The notes beneath the pieces are model-generated. The model was not told the origin of the DNA. It was given only the letters and a program-made list of their open reading frames with translations, and did not search any database. A stretch of DNA of 64,000 bases, from NCBI GenBank assembly GCA_002418835.1, contig DIEX01000019.1, positions 300,680 through 364,679 on the forward strand, given 5' to 3'. The position numbers and the translations under genes were made by a program. This document shows positions 34,448 through 41,347 of this stretch, piece by piece. Source of the DNA: Spirochaetia bacterium UBA5763. Lineage in GTDB: Bacteria > Spirochaetota > UBA4802 > UBA5550. The number at the start of each line of letters is the position of its first letter. Within the stretch, counting starts at the first letter, position 1.

Positions 34448-35164
34448 CTATTTAGGCTCAACCAGAACCCCTTTATATTTCATACCCTGTATGATCATTC
34501 TGGCAACATGTTCAGATGAAAACATGGCATCATTAATTACCATGTCATAATTATGGGGATCTGCAAGATCAATTTTGAAGAACTCTTTCATGTATTCTTC
34601 ACGCTGTTTGGTCTTCTCCTTGATCATCTTTGTCGCTTCCCCCTTGGTCATGTTCATCGATTTTGACAGCTTCTCAGCCCTGTGATGAATGGGAGCGATT
34701 AACCTTACATGAAAACCGTTTTCGACCTCTTTAGTAATCATATTGCCTCCGCGTCCAACTATAACAACGTGGCCGTTCAGCGCAAGCATCGCGATTATTT
34801 CAACAAGCTTTTTATGGACAGCAACCTGTGGAGGGAATGTGCTGAATGTAGTCTGTATAAGGTCAGTCAGCTTGTTTCTCGCCCTGCCTGTAAGAGTTTC
34901 AACAAGGCTTTCAGAAAGTCCTGTGTCGATCATAAGTTTATCGAGAAGCGCCTTGTTATATGCAGCCCAGAGGGGTTCAGGCTTTAACTCTTCGTTAATG
35001 ATTTCTGTGAGTTTTGATGCTACCTCGTACCCGCCGCACCCGTATTCCCGGGAAATTGTGACAAATGGGAGACGGTTTACTTTCTCAGGCTCATCAAGGT
35101 GCTCTTTCTGTTTCTTCCAGTAAATAACCTGCGCGTTCATGATTCTGTCTACTGCAGCTGTCAT
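34448..35164 (-). CDS. Cytidylate kinase-like family protein
   Basis: 238 residues, Cytidylate_kin2 type. VTISREYGCGGYEVASKLTEI (about residues 31-51) is the family's P-loop-like start, VVIVGRGGNMITKE (about 134-147) a core strand, and the lid region has VRLIAPIHHRAEKLSKSMNM and KEKTKQREEYMKEFF, then YDMVINDAMFS (about 205-215). Members are thought to phosphorylate nucleotides but lack full similarity to Cmk; the true substrate is not shown. Good ribosome site AGGAGA. A terminator follows. Confidence 0.88.
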   Translation of the reverse strand: MTAAVDRIMNAQVIYWKKQKEHLDEPEKVNRLPFVTISREYGCGGYEVASKLTEIINEELKPEPLWAAYNKALLDKLMIDTGLSESLVETLTGRARNKLTDLIQTTFSTFPPQVAVHKKLVEIIAMLALNGHVVIVGRGGNMITKEVENGFHVRLIAPIHHRAEKLSKSMNMTKGEATKMIKEKTKQREEYMKEFFKIDLADPHNYDMVINDAMFSSEHVARMIIQGMKYKGVLVEPK

Positions 35165-35279
35165 ATAGTATCTCCTGTTTCAGCCGTACTTAAAGCCCAT
35201 CACCTGAGATAATATTAATCAATAAAAAGAGTGTTTTCAACAGAAAATCCGATTTTTATTTACATTTGAGGTATGTTTT

Positions 35280-35747
35280 TTATTTCCTGTATTTAACAGT
35301 GAGCCCGGTGAGAAATGCTTTCATAAGCTGGTCTTTGCAGAGCTTGAAATTTTTGTTCCCTTTTTTTCTGAATAGAGCTGACAGTTCTGATTTACTCAGA
35401 TCAAACTCCGCCAGTCTGAATATCTCCATCATGTCTTCATCTTTATAATTAAGAGACACCCTGATTTTTTTCAGAATATCATTATTAGTGAGTCGGGATG
35501 AGGGTGCAACCGCTGCCGGTATTTCACCCTCTTTTCTCCCTCTTTTATGAATAACAAGACCATCCAGAAACAGGCATAGGAGCTTATCACTGCATACAGT
35601 ATATCCCTCATCCTCCTCTTTTTTAAGGAGGTCAAGGATCTCACCCTCAGATATTGTGTAACCTGAATGGCTAAATATTTCAGCCATATCACTGTTACTT
35701 ATATTGAGCGCGTACCTCAACCGTCTCAGGATGTCGTTATTAATCAT
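35280..35747 (-). CDS. DUF1456 (YehS-like) family protein
   Basis: 155 residues made of two similar halves: NNDILRRLRYALNISNSDMAEIF (partly: NDILRRLRYALNISNSDMAE, residues 4-23) and NNDILKKIRVSLNYKDEDMMEIF at about 93-115. The repeat NNDIL(R/K)(R/K)(L/I)R.(A/S)LN...DM.EIF is the DUF1456 signature, and each half ends in a short helix with LxxFLxGL. The second half is preceded by a linker with many Pro/Ala. Function unknown. The ribosome site GAGGA is only a few bases from the ATG. It stands 24 nt downstream of the RRM gene. Confidence 0.88.
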   Translation of the reverse strand: MINNDILRRLRYALNISNSDMAEIFSHSGYTISEGEILDLLKKEEDEGYTVCSDKLLCLFLDGLVIHKRGRKEGEIPAAVAPSSRLTNNDILKKIRVSLNYKDEDMMEIFRLAEFDLSKSELSALFRKKGNKNFKLCKDQLMKAFLTGLTVKYRK

Positions 35748-35770
35748 ATCCTCTATATACCTTGATGAGT

Positions 35771-36829
35771 CTATCGCTGTTTGTTACGGCTTCTGTCAGC
35801 GGGCCTGCTGCCTGATGAGGCTCCGGATCGGCTCCCCCCCTGTTCGCCTCTGCTGTTCCCTCTTCTCTGGCCGCCGGTTGGTCTTTCACCGGTGCTTCCC
35901 GGCCTGCCGGATGTTTTGCGGGAGCCGTCTCTGGTCTCTCCATGGCGGCTGTCAGATCCCGTACCTGAAGTTCTGCCGGTTCTGTTGGCAGATGCCGGGC
36001 GCGGGCGATCTTCTGATCTCCTGCGATCTCCATCCGCTGTTTCCCTGCGCTGAGGCCTTGAAGGCCTGTCGTGGCTGTAGCCGGAATTGCCGTCAGAGCT
36101 CTGTCCGGATCTGGATGTCTGACCCGGCCTGCGGCTCCCTGAGCGTTTGCGTTCCGCCTCTTTTTCCATATCCCTGTAATCCCTGCCATGCTCATCTTTC
36201 ATGAAATCATCAGGTGCTTCAGTGTAAGTCCCTTTCCTGGTGAATTTTGAAAAAGCGCTGGCAGCTTTTTCTACGCGTTTCCTGAAACTCTGACTGTAGT
36301 ATCCGCCGGCTGAATCCCTGTCGCGCGGGGCTTCAGATTCATTTGCGTGTTTTCTGTTTCCCCTTGAATCATCGGAGTCATCACGCCTGTTACCCTTTGG
36401 AGCGCTTTTAAAGCTGTCGCGTGATTTCGGTTTATGCCTGTCATCAGATCTGCCGCCGGATCTGCTATCCTGTCTGGTCTCTGTTTTCCCTGAACCGGTT
36501 TTCTTCCGGTCGCCTTTCGGATGAGCTTCACTCCTCTCCTCAGAGAGAGATTTACCCTTATCATTGTATCTTTTAACAGATTCAGATTTAGCCTTTCCGG
36601 AGGGTAATTCGAAGTTCACACGGAGTGTTCTGTCCATAAAGGGTTTACCATTAAGATTCTTTATCGCAGCCTCTGACTCGTCGCTGTCAGACATTTCAGC
36701 CACAGCGTGTCCTTTCTTTCTGCTGAATCTTAAGCTCACCACTGTCCCTGTTTCAGAGAGCAGCGTTCTTACGTCATCTTCTGTGGCACTGAAACTCAGG
36801 TTGCCTATGAAGATCTTTTGATTTTTCAT
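35771..36829 (-). CDS. RRM RNA-binding protein with long charged disordered tail
   Basis: 352 residues. One RRM at the N-terminus (about residues 4-77): RNP2 is IFIGNL (residues 6-11), RNP1 is KGHAVAEM (about 39-46), a degenerate form lacking the central Phe pair (FGFV) of classic RRMs. The last ~270 residues are low-complexity and rich in Arg, Ser, Gly, Asp and Pro (RPGQTSRSGQSSDG, RDGSRKTSGRPGSTGERP), mostly basic and predicted disordered. Bacterial RRM proteins of this type are usually ~100 residues with a short glycine tail, so the tail is unusual. Ribosome site AGAGG. The upstream 400-bp leader is AT-rich with palindromes. Confidence 0.82.
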   Translation of the reverse strand: MKNQKIFIGNLSFSATEDDVRTLLSETGTVVSLRFSRKKGHAVAEMSDSDESEAAIKNLNGKPFMDRTLRVNFELPSGKAKSESVKRYNDKGKSLSEERSEAHPKGDRKKTGSGKTETRQDSRSGGRSDDRHKPKSRDSFKSAPKGNRRDDSDDSRGNRKHANESEAPRDRDSAGGYYSQSFRKRVEKAASAFSKFTRKGTYTEAPDDFMKDEHGRDYRDMEKEAERKRSGSRRPGQTSRSGQSSDGNSGYSHDRPSRPQRRETADGDRRRSEDRPRPASANRTGRTSGTGSDSRHGETRDGSRKTSGRPGSTGERPTGGQRRGNSRGEQGGSRSGASSGSRPADRSRNKQR

Positions 36830-37042
36830 TAAATACCTCTGGTTGTAGCAAAAATTATCTCATGCATAATTATACATAAATCCTGGAAATGTTGCGGCGA
36901 ATACTGTTGTCATTTTTCCCAGCTCTATCCCTCACATGGATTGAACGGCTGTTGATTGATCCGGAGCGGATTTTCCTCTAATCTCTAATATGAATTAATT
37001 CTGAGTGATAATGGCATAATTATCAGACTATTAATCCTGTCT

Positions 37043-37089
37043 ACTATTTTAATATAGTAAAATAGTAAAACTTTACAATAAAATATTGT
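37043..37089. promoter_or_regulatory. Stacked palindromes upstream of the RRM gene
   Basis: ACTATTTTA-N6-TAAAATAGT followed within 10 nt by ACAATA-N3-TATTGT. They lie about 215-260 nt before the RRM start codon. Either protein-binding sites or RNA hairpins in a long leader; which is not clear from sequence. Confidence 0.35.
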
Positions 37090-37126
37090 GAATATTTTAC
37101 AAAATATAATAGTATTTTTACGAAAC

Positions 37127-37198
37127 TCAGTCTCGCACCCGCAGGGAAGCCCCTGCGGGGGGCTTTTTAAGGGGCGATGCCCCTTAAAACCCCATTTA
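37127..37198. repeat. Dispersed GC-rich hairpin repeat, copy B
   Basis: Inverted counterpart of the repeat at 3898-3971, with the same core (GGGGCTTTTTAAGGGG on this strand) and flanking blocks. It holds two nested hairpins (CCCCTGCGGGG-type and GGGGC-ATC-GCCCC), which may also end the MarC transcript on the minus strand. Confidence 0.7.
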
Positions 37199-37230
37199 AA
37201 AGAATCAGATTTGCAGCAGGTTAAATAATA

Positions 37231-37830
37231 TCAGTAAAAGTATCCCTTCACTCCGCTCATGATCATTTCAAGGGAGATGAATGAAACAATAATAGCCATG
37301 ATCTTCTCAAGCCCCTTTGTGAACTCCTGCCCCAGCAGTCTGTCGATAAGTGATGATACAGAGAGGAGCAGCGCGCCGGCAATTACCGCAGTTACAACTG
37401 CTGCGATAAGGTAGAACTTCTCCGCGCCCTGGAGTTTAAGATATGAGATCATCCCGAATGTCATGCTCCCCGGTCCTGCAAGCATAGGAATAGCAAGGGG
37501 GGAGACGATTATGCTCCGCCTGCTTTCCAGCGGATTATTTTCGTAGTTAAGCTGGCCGGAGAGGATCATCTGAAAAGCGATATATAGAAGGAGGAGCCCA
37601 CCTCCGACCTTAACCGCATCTATTGAAATATAGAAGTAGGTCATGATCTCCTGCCCAAGCACCGAGAACACCAGAACTATGCTACCCGCGATAACGGATG
37701 AACTGAATGCGATCCGGATTCTATCCGTACGCCCGAATTTTTTTGTCAGCGCGATGAACACGGGGATTGTGCCGATGAAGTCCATCAGAATGAAGATCGG
37801 GATAAAGAGAGAAAAGAATTTCGCTGTCAT
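37231..37830 (-). CDS. MarC family (UPF0056) integral membrane protein
   Basis: 199 residues, six transmembrane helices. Family blocks: FIPIFILMDFIGTIPVFIALT (partly: LMDFIGTIPVFIALTKK, about residues 15-31; consensus D.IG.IP.F..LT), VKVGGGLLLLYIAFQMI (about 73-89) and SPLAIPMLAGPGSMTFGMI (about 111-129), the PLAxPxLAGPGxI signature. The family was once linked with multiple antibiotic resistance but a real transport substrate is not known. It ends 33 nt before the GC-rich repeat. Confidence 0.92.
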   Translation of the reverse strand: MTAKFFSLFIPIFILMDFIGTIPVFIALTKKFGRTDRIRIAFSSSVIAGSIVLVFSVLGQEIMTYFYISIDAVKVGGGLLLLYIAFQMILSGQLNYENNPLESRRSIIVSPLAIPMLAGPGSMTFGMISYLKLQGAEKFYLIAAVVTAVIAGALLLSVSSLIDRLLGQEFTKGLEKIMAIIVSFISLEMIMSGVKGYFY

Positions 37831-37891
37831 ATAATTACCTGTTTATTATAAAGTAATTGTTATGCCGGTTTATCATTTTAGAAAAACGACA

Positions 37892-37977
37892 TGTCACCCC
37901 GGTTTTGCAAGGCAAATACCGGGGTCTTAAGGCTGCCAGAAGATTCCGGCACTTCGCGTATGCTTCGGCCGATGACA
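37892..37977. repeat. Inverted-repeat element with TGTCAC/TGTCAT termini
   Basis: Ends TGTCACCCCGG and GGCCGATGACA, with ACCCCGG...TACCGGGG forming an inner stem. Same class as the elements at 32471 and 34202. Fills the 212-bp gap between the NUDIX and MarC genes; no other feature is seen there. Confidence 0.6.
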
Positions 37978-38042
37978 AAAAATAATTGTTTAATGAAACA
38001 TTATTATTTCTAATAATAACCAGTATCAATGGATATAACTAT

Positions 38043-38705
38043 TTAGATTTTTGCAATCCTCACCAGTTCCCGCACGATCTCCGCTGTGAGCCCCCATATA
38101 ACGCCATGCGCTGTTCTGTATAAATGAACCTCATGAAAAATTCCGCCCCAGGGTTCGGAGTAACGTTCAGGGAGCCCCAGTTCCTTTGCCGGGAAAATAA
38201 TTTCTTTGTCACCGGAACCGTTTTTTATGTAGGGCTGAATCTCAAGCCGGACTTTATAGGTCTCGCAGTCATTTTCGAGGAACCATCTGAATGGAACAGT
38301 AAAGATTTTAGCAACCTCATCTTTGTTGATGTTGTAGGAGCTGACATCGGAATCTGTGAGCCTCCCCACAAATATCTCAATGATGGCACCCATGGGAGCC
38401 ACAAGAGAATCAAGCCTCCCTTCAACAACTATGCTCTCGCGGGGTATACCCAGTTCTTCAACGGTTTCTCTTATTGCTGTATCCATACAGTTGCGATCTT
38501 TTCTGCTGCTGAATCCGCCGCCGGGGAACGAAACTTCATCGGGCTGCCTGATTGTGGATGATCGCTGCTGAAAGAGGAGGTTCCACTCTCCGTCAATCTC
38601 AACAAAGGGTACAAATACCACGGAGTTGAAGTATTTTTCTCTTCCCAGAATTCCTGTACCATCAGGGAGTTTAGGAAGAAGGGTGCTGTATTTAAAACTG
38701 TTCAT
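38043..38705 (-). CDS. NUDIX hydrolase, CoA pyrophosphatase-like
   Basis: 220 residues. The sequence LLFQQRSSTIRQPDEVSFPGGG (partly: SSTIRQPDEVSFPGGG, about residues 48-63) followed by DTAIRETVEELGI (about 74-86) matches the CoA-pyrophosphatase (UPF0035/NudL, YeaB) branch: the R.h.GEVsFPGG motif is followed by RExxEE. Metal-binding glutamates are intact in RETVEEL; the spacing of the first NUDIX residues differs slightly from the canonical box, as usual in this branch. It would cleave CoA to 4'-phosphopantetheine and 3',5'-ADP. Ribosome site is weak. Confidence 0.85.
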   Translation of the reverse strand: MNSFKYSTLLPKLPDGTGILGREKYFNSVVFVPFVEIDGEWNLLFQQRSSTIRQPDEVSFPGGGFSSRKDRNCMDTAIRETVEELGIPRESIVVEGRLDSLVAPMGAIIEIFVGRLTDSDVSSYNINKDEVAKIFTVPFRWFLENDCETYKVRLEIQPYIKNGSGDKEIIFPAKELGLPERYSEPWGGIFHEVHLYRTAHGVIWGLTAEIVRELVRIAKI

Positions 38706-38947
38706 GTGAATGCCGTTTTTAATAATAAGATAATTTCTCTGATAGTTTTAATATTAATTTATAATGAGTTTTAGGCAATGATTATTTGAATTTATAATAA
38801 AATGATTATAATCCGGATCGCTTGCCACGCAGCTAAAAGATTTTTCATTGCTTTTTTTTAATTATGGTGTATCTTAATTACATGTTCATAGCGATGTTAT
38901 AAACATTCCGCATTATAAAATATTAATGATAAAACAGGAGTTACACA

Positions 38948-39547
38948 ATGAAAAAGTACCTGGTAGTATTTATGGTCTGCCTTGCAATAGCAGTGTCAGG
39001 GATAACCATGAAAGCATCTGCCGCTGATGACGATGCGAAAAAACTTAAAAAGAAAACAGAGCAGAAGAAGGACAAAGAGGATAAAAAAGAAAAGAAAGAG
39101 AAGAAAGAAAAGAAGGATAAGAAAGAGAAAGAAGAAAAAGCTGACAAAAAAGAGAAGAAGTCAAAGAAAGACGAAGATAAAGAAGAAAAAGCAGATAAAA
39201 AAGATAAAAAAGCGAAGAAAGATAAAGACGACCACAAGGAAGATAAGTCTGATAAGAAGAAGAAAGACAAAAAAGATAAGGATGACGACAAAGAAGCTAA
39301 AGCTGATAAAAAAGAAAAGAAAACAAAAAAAGATAAAGATGATGAAGAAAAAGATGACAGTAAGTCTGACAAAAAAGAGAAGAAGGATAAAAAAATCAAA
39401 GACGTCAGACATTCAAAAACAGCTGATGAGAAAGAACTTGGAAAAGATGACAAAGGCCGCATGATCTATGAAGGACCCAGAGGGGGACAGTATTACTATA
39501 CAGATCACGGAACAAAAGTATATCTGAAGGAAGATGATAAAAAATAG
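38948..39547 (+). CDS. Secreted lysine/acid-rich repeat protein with PBCV-basic-adaptor-like C-terminus
   Basis: 199 residues with signal peptide (cleavage ASA-ADD near residue 26). The middle ~125 residues are almost only Lys, Asp and Glu, in imperfect ~25-residue repeats with KADKKEKKSKKD, KADKKDKKAKKD and KADKKEKKTKKD as landmarks. The C-terminal ~40 residues are different: GRMIYEGPRGGQYYYTDHGT followed by KVYL, close to the PBCV_basic_adap motif (hIYxGPRGGxYYxxxxGxKVYI). Good ribosome site (AGGAG). The composition makes it an intrinsically disordered, metal- or polyanion-binding exported protein; function unknown. A frameshifted antisense ORF there is a shadow. Confidence 0.75.
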   Translation: MKKYLVVFMVCLAIAVSGITMKASAADDDAKKLKKKTEQKKDKEDKKEKKEKKEKKDKKEKEEKADKKEKKSKKDEDKEEKADKKDKKAKKDKDDHKEDKSDKKKKDKKDKDDDKEAKADKKEKKTKKDKDDEEKDDSKSDKKEKKDKKIKDVRHSKTADEKELGKDDKGRMIYEGPRGGQYYYTDHGTKVYLKEDDKK

Positions 39548-39548
39548 A

Positions 39549-39565
39549 ATTCCCGGCTCGGGAAT
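39549..39565. terminator. Short perfect hairpin between convergent genes
   Basis: ATTCCCG and CGGGAAT pair across GCT, beginning 2 nt after the stop of the lysine-rich protein gene. No T-run directly follows, so it is probably a weak terminator or part of a two-hairpin unit with the one at 39584. Confidence 0.4.
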
Positions 39566-39583
39566 CATTATTAACAGAAGCGG

Positions 39584-39604
39584 CAGGGGGAGTTTAGCCC
39601 CCTG
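39584..39604. terminator. Bidirectional hairpin terminator
   Basis: CAGGGGG and CCCCCTG pair across a 7-nt loop, followed by TTCTGTTTATT on the plus strand. It lies between the convergent lysine-rich and RluA-like genes. Confidence 0.65.
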
Positions 39605-39610
39605 TTCTGT

Positions 39611-40504
39611 TTATTCAGACTTATACTTTCTCCATCTCCGTTCCTCCCGCTCCATATAGGTCCTGAATTTTTCCGGGTCATCAATTCTAAGCGTCATAAC
39701 CTCACCGGTTGCCGGATGACTGAATGTGAGTTCAACTGCCGCAAGGAAAAGCCCCTTGCCTTTAAAGACGTCACCCTCCCTGCCATAAAGAGTATCTCCG
39801 GCTATGGGATGACCCAGCTCCGCCATGTGGCGCCGCAGCTGGTGAGTACGCCCTGTGAGGGGGGAGAGATCAACAAGAGTGAGCCACTCATTTTTCAGAG
39901 AGCGCACATGTCTGACAGGGGAGTAGTCCGTGGCAGCATCTCTCCCCTCAACCTGTGAATCTATATGTCCCGGGGATTCAATTTTTCCCTGGACAATAGC
40001 ACGATATATTTTTCTGATATTTTTTTTCTCGAACTGTCCGCCTAAGGCAACCTGCGCCCGCATTGTCTTTGCAATAAGCAGTATACCGCTTGTGGGTACG
40101 TCAAGCCTGTGTACAGGTTTGGGCCACCGCAGGGCATCAGACTCTAAAGATTTTTTTATATTACGGAGAAGTGAGTTCTCCACTGTGCGGAAACTGTTTC
40201 CGTTTACCGCAATGCCCGCTGGTTTAATAATTGCGGCGAGGTGTTCATCTTCATATACGATATCAAGGTCCAGCATGTATTCTTTAGGGAGGGTAGATTC
40301 GTCAGCCATGAGTTCGATCCTCTGGCCGGGCATAATCCATCTCCCTGTTTCACCTTTAACACCATCAATGAGAAAATCCCCGCGCTTGATCGCGTTTTTA
40401 ATACCTTTGCGGGACGGGATTGAGATGAATACTTCACACGCGTAGTCGCTGAACCTGGTGCGTTCAGTCCCTTCAGGAACAATGTGTGTTTCGATTATTA
40501 TCAT
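39611..40504 (-). CDS. RluA-family pseudouridine synthase
   Basis: 297 residues. An S4-like N-terminal segment (SRKGIKNAIKRGDFLIDG, about residues 31-48) is followed by the catalytic domain: IVYEDEHLAAIIKPAGIAV (partly: VYEDEHLAAIIKPAG), then the active-site HRLDVPTSGILLIAKT (about 131-146) with catalytic Asp, KIYRAIVQG, LTGRTHQLRRHMAELGHPIAGD (partly: GRTHQLRRHMAELGHPIAGD, about 219-238). The family normally reads HRLDxxTSG, matched here. It makes pseudouridine in rRNA or tRNA; which site cannot be read. Weak ribosome site. Confidence 0.92.
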   Translation of the reverse strand: MIIIETHIVPEGTERTRFSDYACEVFISIPSRKGIKNAIKRGDFLIDGVKGETGRWIMPGQRIELMADESTLPKEYMLDLDIVYEDEHLAAIIKPAGIAVNGNSFRTVENSLLRNIKKSLESDALRWPKPVHRLDVPTSGILLIAKTMRAQVALGGQFEKKNIRKIYRAIVQGKIESPGHIDSQVEGRDAATDYSPVRHVRSLKNEWLTLVDLSPLTGRTHQLRRHMAELGHPIAGDTLYGREGDVFKGKGLFLAAVELTFSHPATGEVMTLRIDDPEKFRTYMEREERRWRKYKSE

Positions 40505-40595
40505 AAGATGTTTTATCCAGCTTTGTCTGTTAATAATGTTACCGGCAGATATATGACAACCAGTTTTTTAAAATAGTGAATACAGAATTAACCGG

Positions 40596-40640
40596 GAGAT
40601 CCCTCCGGCCTGGCGGCCACCTCCCTTTGAAAGGGGGATA
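40596..40640. repeat. Short repeat-like hairpin sequence after the acyltransferase gene
   Basis: CGGGAGATCCCTCCGGCC and CCTCCCTTTGAAAGGGGG resemble widespread bacterial intergenic repeat fragments. CCCTTT-G-AAAGGG forms a small hairpin before the acyltransferase stop codon on the minus strand side. Only one copy exists in the window. Confidence 0.35.
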
Positions 40641-40649
40641 AAAAAACCT

Positions 40650-41252
40650 CTAAAGCTTTTTATTCCTCTTTACAGACATGATCGTGTTGTCATAACTATT
40701 AACCACTACCCGTCCCGGATTCCCTGCCACAAGGCAGTTATCCGGAACATCTTTTGAGAGAAATGTCGCTGCGGAGAGAGTTACATTACTACCAACTTTG
40801 ATATCACCGGTTACAATGCAGTGAGGCCCTATCCAGATATCATCTCCAATCTGAGGCATAGAGTTATGGTGTTTTGCAACCGCTTCGCCAATGGTTGAAT
40901 TGTGGTGAAGAGTACAGTTGCACCCGATCTTTGCAGGCCCTATGACTATTGAATGGTAGTGCATAAGGAGAAGCCCCGGCCCAATCTCGGCCCTGCTGCT
41001 TATATAAACATGGTGAACTGTTTTAACAAAGAAGTTAAGCAGTTTGTATATTGCAAGCGGAAGGATCCCGATTAATTTTGACCTGTTAAACAATTTAAGT
41101 GAAGCGCTGCCGAGCCTGTATACAGCAACAGAATGGAGGCCGAAATCTGTAAGGCATAGCTTAAGTTTACTGAAAAATGGCGGGTCCTCTGTATTATATC
41201 TTACAGAATAAAAATGCAGCCTGTCCTGCCTGAAGGGTGTGTCTGATTTCAT
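40650..41252 (-). CDS. Hexapeptide-repeat acyltransferase, serine acetyltransferase-like
   Basis: 200 residues. A helical N-terminus is followed by left-handed beta-helix repeats: AEIGPGLLLMHYHSIVIGPA (about residues 95-114), IGCNCTLHHNSTIGEA, PQIGDDIWIGPHCIVTGDIKVGSNVTLSAATFLSKDVP and the ending GNPGRVV. The IGxGLxLxHxxxIVIG pattern and the GDDVxIGxxCxVxG block match the CysE/EpsC-like branch of hexapeptide acetyltransferases. In exopolysaccharide clusters such proteins modify sugars or amino acids rather than make cysteine. It runs with the AsnB-like gene, 95 nt upstream. Confidence 0.8.
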   Translation of the reverse strand: MKSDTPFRQDRLHFYSVRYNTEDPPFFSKLKLCLTDFGLHSVAVYRLGSASLKLFNRSKLIGILPLAIYKLLNFFVKTVHHVYISSRAEIGPGLLLMHYHSIVIGPAKIGCNCTLHHNSTIGEAVAKHHNSMPQIGDDIWIGPHCIVTGDIKVGSNVTLSAATFLSKDVPDNCLVAGNPGRVVVNSYDNTIMSVKRNKKL

Positions 41253-41347
41253 TAAGTTAATTCCGTTTTTGAATGTATAGGTTATGACTACAACATTACT
41301 TAAAGGATGTCAATTGTAATTATTGAGATTAAGATCCTCCGGGAGTG

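Larger units (their letters stand above)
36830..37230. other. AT-rich gene-free stretch with palindromes and repeat copy B
   Basis: 401 bp upstream of the RRM gene. ACTATTTTA-N6-TAAAATAGT (37043-37066) and ACAATA-AAA-TATTGT (37075-37089) are close together in a stretch that is almost pure A/T. A GC-rich hairpin repeat follows at 37127-37198. No ORF above background. Confidence 0.7.

Noticed and set aside
35704..36204. Plus-strand ORF with many Cys/Arg, and minus-strand ORFs overlapping the RRM tail
   Set aside because: They lie entirely opposite or inside the low-complexity tail, whose composition opens several frames. The RRM frame has a recognised domain and ribosome site.
38941..39462. 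Antisense ORF of 173 codons rich in Ser and Phe opposite the lysine-rich gene
   Set aside because: It is the mirror of the AAA/AAG/GAA-rich coding strand. The plus-strand gene has a signal peptide, ribosome site and family motif; the antisense frame has none.
39027..39464. Arg/Lys-rich plus-strand ORF in another frame of the same gene
   Set aside because: Simple shift of the same repeats, without its own ribosome site.
40650..41252. Cysteine-biosynthetic serine acetyltransferase (cysE)
   Set aside because: Too short at the N-terminus and in an AsnB/ACP/acyl-ligase context; no cysK nearby.
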